DNA of 64,000 bases from NCBI GenBank assembly GCA_964036665.1, contig OZ038529.1, positions 23,384,060-23,448,059 of the forward strand, in the 5' to 3' direction. Below the pieces are notes generated by a model. It did no database searches. It was not told the DNA's origin and worked only from the letters and a program-made list of their open reading frames with translations. The position numbers were made by a program, and so were the translations under genes. Below, piece by piece: positions 58,217 through 64,000 of this stretch. Each line of letters opens with the position of its first letter. The stretch's first letter is position 1. The DNA comes from Gordius sp. MW1. Lineage: Eukaryota > Nematomorpha > Gordioida > Gordea > Gordiidae.

Positions 58217-61200
58217 ATGAAATTTACATTATTAAACGCAGCTTATATAATTACAACTTACTATCACATTCAAAGCCTTACAATTCAAGGTAATAACGAA
58301 CATAAAATTTACCCCTTTATTCTATTAATCTCATAGTTATAATTTTGATGATAATTATAAACTAATTTTTTCCCCTCAGAGCCTTTGAGTTTGAATAATA
58401 CTCAATTGCAGGTCAAAAAGCGTGCATCCCAATTCGGCTTTCCTGTATTTCCCCTACACTGGATTCTATTGATAGATGGCAGTATTGACGTGTCACCAAT
58501 TGACTACGCATGTATGCTATTAGCTGCCTCGGTAATTATTATAATTCTATTTTTTATTAATAATACAAAATGGTGTGCTAAGTAAATCCCTGCAAAAAGG
58601 ATTTTCTTCGGCCCGAGGCCGACTTATCATTTTTCTAATCTGCCCAACCCTGAACCGAGCCCATTAGCACATATTGCATTTAAAAATTATATTGCCATAT
58701 AAATATAAAAAAGAATGTGATTTCTTAGTTTAACTATTTAAAATTAGGACTCCAATTCATCTTGCTACATTTTATTCAATTAATTATATTTAAACGTAAT
58801 ATATCTTATAATAATAAATTTTATTTAATGGTTTAAAATAAATAAGCTTTTTAAAATATCTACTTATTTAATCTTTAGAGTTCTAATAACCACTATGGAT
58901 TTCAGTGGCGCAGGCAGGATTGCCTCAAAGGGTAGGGGGGGGGGTGGTTTCAAAAAAATTGACAAATAATACAATCAAAATATTAATAATAAGATTATCA
59001 ACATCAATGGCATTGAGAGGATTGCCAAATGTGAAAGGTAATTTTGTGCAATTAAATAAAAATTAATTAAAATTATGGGCGTTTAATATCTTTTTTTTAT
59101 GTATTGTTTATTTGAACGTAAGAACATTATAAAAACGAAGTGTTAAATTTCAAAAAATGTAAGAGCGGGTATAAAACAATATAAAAAATTATAATTCAAA
59201 AGCGTCGCATGTGTCATCTATTAAAGTCCAGGTGTCGGCCAGGGATTTAAAATTGTACTTTGCTATAAAAATAGCAATTTTTTGTTTAAGTGAAAAAATT
59301 TGTGGAATATTTAGAGGGCGGGCAGCGACGGCTGATTTCTTTGAAAAGCTTTATGGCGGGAGTTTTTGATGAAAAGCAATATTAATATCTTCAGTAATAT
59401 GTTTGTATTTAAAAAAAGCATTAACAATTAAATTATTTAAATTATGATATACCCAATATCGTATATGGCCTTTCTTCCACGGATGCAATTTAAGTGATTC
59501 TTGTAAATTTTCTAAATGTGCTAACTAGGGCTATTGTTTGAGCTATCCACTTGAACGTTTTTCGCAAACCGAGATCAAGCGATAAAGGAATTTGACCGTA
59601 GGTTTTGGTACAGCTGTTGATGGCAGCTTGTAATTGGAAAGGGGCAGGTAGGGAACGTTGATTTGATTTAAGTGGCAGGACGCTTATGTCCGCGCCGGTA
59701 TCGACAAGACAACGGTGCCCGGAGAGTTTGTCAATGTTATAAAATAGGCGACTACGATGAACATGACCGAGCTCGGGCGTCGCCTTTCCCTGCTGGTCTA
59801 GGCGTTTGTCGAAAAACGGGACGTGAAGGAGCAGGGAGGGGTAAATTTTTTGGCGTTGTTTTTAAAATTTTGGTGGTACCAGCACACGTCGCTCGCGTTA
59901 TCATTGTTAGGGGAAAGAGCGACTTGAATTATAGGGGGGGAGGGAACAGCCGGCGAGTAGGAGATCTGGCAGAATTTGCCGTTAGTTTTTGGACTTCCAG
60001 TGATAATTTTTCCACCATCTTGAAATTTTATTGTTAGTAGATAAGCTATGTATGGTGTTGCCCTGATTTGCCTAGGCGATTCGATCAGCCGTTTCAGCTA
60101 ATTTTGACGCACATTGCTCAGCAGCGAAAACTGCGAGAATGTTGGTAAAATGACTAGGCAATTTATTAAGCCACATTCGCTTTAAAATCGCGTCGTTCAT
60201 GGTGTTTCATCTGTCGCAGCAACTGCGATAGTGATCGATCCCCCAATTCCAAATTATTCAAAAGATTTAATTGCTGCTGGTCAGAGTTTGAAGTACGAAG
60301 AATTATTGCTAGCTTGATATCGTCTTTTGTAATGTCCTTGAAAAGATCTTGTACTTCTGTACAAACGTTTTGATATAATGCCTCAAGTAGCAGGGACAAC
60401 TTACTTGAAGGAGTGCTTAATGCGCAGATGAAATAACGTTTCTATCCTTACGAACCAAGCTCTGGAATTATCAGCGTCAAAATCGGGAAGTTTGAAAGAT
60501 TGCTCCTTACTCGGGGTCATCACTATAGGAGTTTATGTCCTATTTTATAAGTTAATAATGTGGAATAATGATAAATCAACAATAATGGGCATACGAGAAT
60601 ATATTGTGATAATATGCGATGTTGTTATTGAGGAAAGCGTTGAAGTGTGAGCGGAAAAGGGTAATAAAGGAAACGGTAAAAAAGATATTGCGATACAACG
60701 CGTGGCACAAGGAATATATAAGTTACATAATAAATGACGCGAATATACATATATAAACGACGCAGCTCACCACACTCTTAGTAATAAAGTATGACGATAG
60801 CGTTTACACCAGTGACCCCGCATTTCGGGGGAGCCGCTATTTTTATTTCTCCCCTGAACACTCCCGTTAGTACCGACATCATGGTTATCTTAAATAAAAA
60901 TAATTAAACTGGATTATATTTTGGGCACAAATCAACCCCTTAAACCTCTCAAAACATCTCGATCTATATGTGTCCCAATGCTGTGAGCAATGAAAGTTCC
61001 TACCTGGTTGTTAATACGATGACAACCTAGACGCCTTACTACACTCTTAACATTAAACTTTGCAACGTCTGCCGCCGAGTGTCCACTGCTGCTTCTCATG
61101 GTCATGTTCACATCAACAATGTAACATAGCATCAACACTTATACGGCCTCTTGTTATGAGCAAGGACTTAAACAATTTCGGCAAGACAATAAATGACACA

Positions 61201-63018
61201 AACCGTTTTAAGTGTGGTGGCCGAGGTGTGAGTGATGGTTGAGTGAAGTTGTTGTGCTATCCAATATATTAGTAAATTACCTGCCACGGGCAGACGTTAT
61301 GTTAAAATCGCAGTCAGCCATCCATCAGTTAAACCGGTCAACGATGGTAAGAACTGGTGATAGCAAGAATTCACACTAGCGGTATTTGAGCATCAGGCTC
61401 ACTTATTCAAATTTTCTCTACATTTTCTTCAGCAAGCACTAACTCAAGCCAAACAACCACCAAGTCTGGTCGCAACGTTCACTGGTCAATTAACCTAACT
61501 GAGTATTTTTACTTTTATTTTAAGCACTCCTTGCAAATAGGGAGAGGAATTATATGGTAACGTTGCTTAAATATTGCGCGTATTATTAATCATAACTTAG
61601 TTAATTTGAATATAAAATAAAATATTACGCTGGAAAAAATAATATACTACACCTTTAAAGTAGGCCAAGAGCGTCTATTGTATGAAAACTATTTTATCTT
61701 AAGTACTACGCATTAATCTAAACAACATTTTATGACCATTATATAGACGATAGTGACGTCAACCAACTTTTTCAATCCCGTAGCCCCAGGAGGAACTAAT
61801 ATGGGTATAGTTACTTATAGTGCCAACCAGGAGGGTCAAATCATATTAAGATTACCTATTGGCTCTAGCGTGTCTACAATCTCGGAAAAATTAGCATCCA
61901 TGGTATCACCAAGTAAATTTCGCACATTACTATATTCAAGATAATGTAACTCAATTCAATAAGAATTAAACTCTAAATAGCGCCATCTAGAGGCAATTAG
62001 ATTAATTTGGCTGAATGTATCCCTATTTTGTAAACCAAAGCCGAGTTTTTGCTTACCATTGCAATTTTAAAAATCAATTCATGAAAAAAATAGTTACGAA
62101 ATTAAAAATCTTCTAAAATTCTATTGATGTTGAATATATTAGGCAAATTATTGATTTAAATTGTCTTTAGATGACGCTAATTAATGTATATATTCTTTTA
62201 ATCCCGGCACTCATACCGGTATTATTAACTTGTTTATAACAAACCGTAATTTATTAATGAATTTTAAAATATAATTACTATATTAACAGGAAATTGTTTG
62301 TTATTATTTTTGAATTCTTTATAAAGAACTAGATGTTATTTAAAAATGTTAACGAATTTAAAAAGATTTATTAAAATAGCTTAACCGCAATTAACTCATC
62401 TAAATGGTAACTGTCAACACGTTCAAATCTACTAGAGACACTTCTCAATATTGCATAACTAATTTTGTAATCTCCAAATGTTATTATACTCATATACTAA
62501 TAAAACCATAGGCTTCCGAACAGCTGATAATTTTCCAGCAAATATAGCAAGCGCCATTTTGTGGGAAATCGCAACCAAACAATAGAATTCAGAAAAATTT
62601 ATTGTTCGAATTTACTTATTTTTTTTTGATTTTTTAATTAAGTTATTAGTCTTATATATTTTCTTCAATATTTTATCGTGGAGAAGTATAAATATACCTG
62701 TTGTTGAATTTTTCCTACAATATGGCAGCTATTTTGGTGTCTGAATGATTTTAATAGTAAAAATCAGCTGTTCGGCAGTCTATAGTTTTATTAATCTATG
62801 ATTATACTTATACAACTTAATAGCGTTGTATAAATAGTTACTATTATAACAACGTTTGCTCATATTAGGCACTACAAATAATAGAGCTACGGCCTTAAAT
62901 TTAGCTAGACGTATGCTGATTTCCTTAGGACCAGCACTTATAAGATGTATAATAGTTTTTGTTGGAGGTCCCTCTGCTTCACCCATCGGTCCCATATCTC
63001 AAACTATCAGAGACGCAG
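58217..63018 (+). CDS. Secreted vWA-domain protein, second copy (3' end outside window)
   Basis: Exons joined by hand: 58217-58289, 58380-58531, 61747-61912, 62869-63018. Frame and phases agree, 541 nt so far. A signal peptide (MKFTLLNAAYIITTYYHIQS) is followed by a short linker and one vWA fold: strand A with LHWILLIDGSIDVSPIDY, then TNMGIVTYSANQEGQIIL, TTNNRATALNLARRML, and RCIIVFVGGPSASPIGPISQ with helix TIRDAG. The next exon should give a strand like VIIILPVGP, seen in the first copy at 55339. The metal site is altered: DxSxS reads DGSID, the threonine is kept in TTNN, but the aspartate of the usual TDG loop is glycine (VGGPSA). So metal-dependent ligand binding is doubtful. Extracellular matrix or body-fluid role is inference. 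The first intron after strand A is swollen to 3.2 kb by a Ty3/gypsy fragment. Confidence 0.8.
58586..58690. mobile_element. Fragment of a hAT element related to 34703
   Basis: aatccctgcaaaaagg then tcggcccgaggccgac and cccaaccctgaaccgagccc resemble the first about 100 bp of the hAT element at 34703 (agccctgcaaaattg...gcccgagcccgacccg). No second end was seen. Confidence 0.45.
59280..60530 (-). pseudogene. Ty3/gypsy-like Gag-protease fragment
   Basis: Minus strand from about 60522: MTPSKEQSFKLPDFDADNSR then AWFVRIETLF, a gypsy Gag start. Further on are LNNLELGDRSLSQLLRQMKH (about 60205-60265) and CWYHQNFKNNAKK (about 59855-59893). The protease is RCLVDTGADISVLPLKSN (about 59665-59715), then TKTYGQIPLSLDLGLRKTFK. 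The catalytic DTG is intact but the frame is broken in places. The element stops soon after, so RT and integrase are absent. It is inserted, opposite in direction, in the vWA intron 58532-61746. The plus-strand frame at 59672-60037 is its shadow. Its likely 5' untranslated or LTR portion may extend to about 61.5 kb, but I could not delimit LTRs. Confidence 0.75.
62498..62793. mobile_element. MITE with ~30-bp inverted ends
   Basis: Left taataaaaccataggcttcc then gaacagctgat. Right is the inverted match, with atcagctgttcggcagtcta at 62763-62782 and tagttttatta after it. About 296 bp, no coding capacity. It lies in the intron 61913-62868 of the vWA gene. Confidence 0.75.
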
Positions 63019-64000
63019 GTTAGATTAATATTATAAGCATAGTATTTTTTATTTATTATTTTATTATCACAAACATCTAAGTATAATAATAAGTAAGGTG
63101 TGTATTTTTTTAAAAGAAAACTGGAATTATGTATCTAAAGGTATAAAAATTGGGTAACAAAATTTTACAACATAAGTGTTGAGCAGTCTATTAGTCTATG
63201 CTTGCAACTTGTTGAAATTTGAAAAAGGGTTGAACTGAAATAGCTTTATTTAAATAAATTATAATGTTGGGGGAAGTAGCCTGTGTTAATAGTTAACAAG
63301 ACAATAGATATAAAAATAGTAAACATTACAATAGAAAGGATAACTCATCTTAAGTGTGCATAATTATCATAGCAATTTTGTATGAACGGTGCTCTAAAGG
63401 TAAATAATAATAAAATGATAGATATAAACCAGGGATCCGCCCCTAGAGGGGAAATGAAAGGGGAGGCCAGGGTCGCCGTTATGTGCCTAGCCCCTGGACT
63501 CCCTATTTTGTTCTTCGGAAATGCGTCTAGGTCTAGGGTACTGTTCACACAAAACTCGTCCATACACCATAAATACATAGCACTGCTATGCAATTAAAGG
63601 GCAAGGGGGGAGATGCAGCGCCGATCTCGAACTCGCTGGAAACAGCTGTTGATAAAACTTGAGATGGCCATGTTTGTGCACGGAAAAATTTGCACGATAG
63701 GCACCAGCTCTGGGTGGGAGGGGGTGATCTGGATAAGAGTGCTTAATATTAAAACTGGAATACTTAACTGTGATAAATGGTCAAACTCTTAGCAAGGGAG
63801 ACAAGTATATACATTTTTGCCCTAAAAATTAGCCACCCACACCTATAAATTGGACAACTTTAAAAAAATAGGAAATAAATTAAGAATCAAATGAAGCCCA
63901 GAATAAGAAAAAATGATTGATATTGGGCTGGAAACGGTCATCATTTATTTGCAGGCATAAAATTTATTTTGTAAGGGAATAATAGATAATTGTGCTAACC
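63019..64000. other. Intron or 3' flank of the vWA gene
   Basis: No match to the last vWA exon (VIIILPVGP) was found, so it lies beyond 64000 or is lost. gagcagtctattagtctatg at about 63182-63201 is a right end of the family inserted at 13182. The open frames at 63345-63597 on both strands end in tgctatgcaatta, the terminal motif of the composite element, and are probably repeat-derived. Confidence 0.45.

Noticed and set aside
59672..60037. 121-codon plus-strand frame rich in R and G
   Set aside because: Shadow of the gypsy protease region encoded on the minus strand.
63345..63597. Frames on both strands at the window end
   Set aside because: They end in the tgctatgcaatta motif of the composite element and show no protein family features.

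Overview
This is a eukaryotic, very A+T-rich window that is almost certainly metazoan. The real genes are split by GT-AG introns, several of them tiny (38-60 bp). The protein families are animal ones: a beta-secretase-like membrane aspartic protease, LAT-type SLC7 amino-acid transporters, rhodopsin-like 7TM receptors and a secreted von Willebrand A (vWA) protein. The repeats (tRNA-derived SINEs, RTE-like LINE, Ty3/gypsy, Helitron, many hAT-like MITEs) fit an invertebrate. I cannot name the phylum. Gene models were joined by hand from translated exons; where the exon lengths sum to an intact frame this is stated.

Layout. 1-3.4 kb is intergenic with inverted-repeat elements. 3.5-7.3 kb (+) is a complete nine-exon BACE-like protease. 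7.7-11.5 kb (-) is a complete ten-exon SLC7 transporter. 12.2-15.1 kb (+) is its head-to-head paralogue, which carries several frame disruptions. 15.4-20 kb (-) is a dead RTE-like LINE hit by a fold-back element and a hAT-like MITE. 21.9-25.6 kb and 33.7-42.1 kb are the two halves of a segmental duplication, each holding one near-identical single-exon 7TM receptor (24.1-25.3 and 40.6-41.8 kb, both -). A third, diverged receptor sits at 42.3-43.5 kb (-). Between the halves lie LINE and Ty3/gypsy wrecks, and a large composite element full of tandem repeats (30.6-33.3 kb). A hAT element with part of its transposase (34.7-35.8 kb) and a decayed Helitron (36.7-38.7 kb) lie inside the second half.

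44.0-48.2 kb (-) is an unrecognised multi-exon gene with a C2HC zinc finger and a C-terminal zinc ribbon, with two SINEs in its introns. 49.7-51.4 kb is a second, inverted copy of the composite element. 51.7-55.4 kb holds a vWA pseudogene and 58.2 kb to past the window end holds its apparently intact paralogue. The flanking non-coding DNA is duplicated too, and a Ty3/gypsy fragment fills one intron of the intact copy.

There is no operon logic here. The common theme is local gene duplication (transporters, receptors, vWA proteins) followed by asymmetric decay and insertion of mobile elements. Many insertions can be dated relative to the duplications from target-site duplications (TSDs) and paralogous empty sites.
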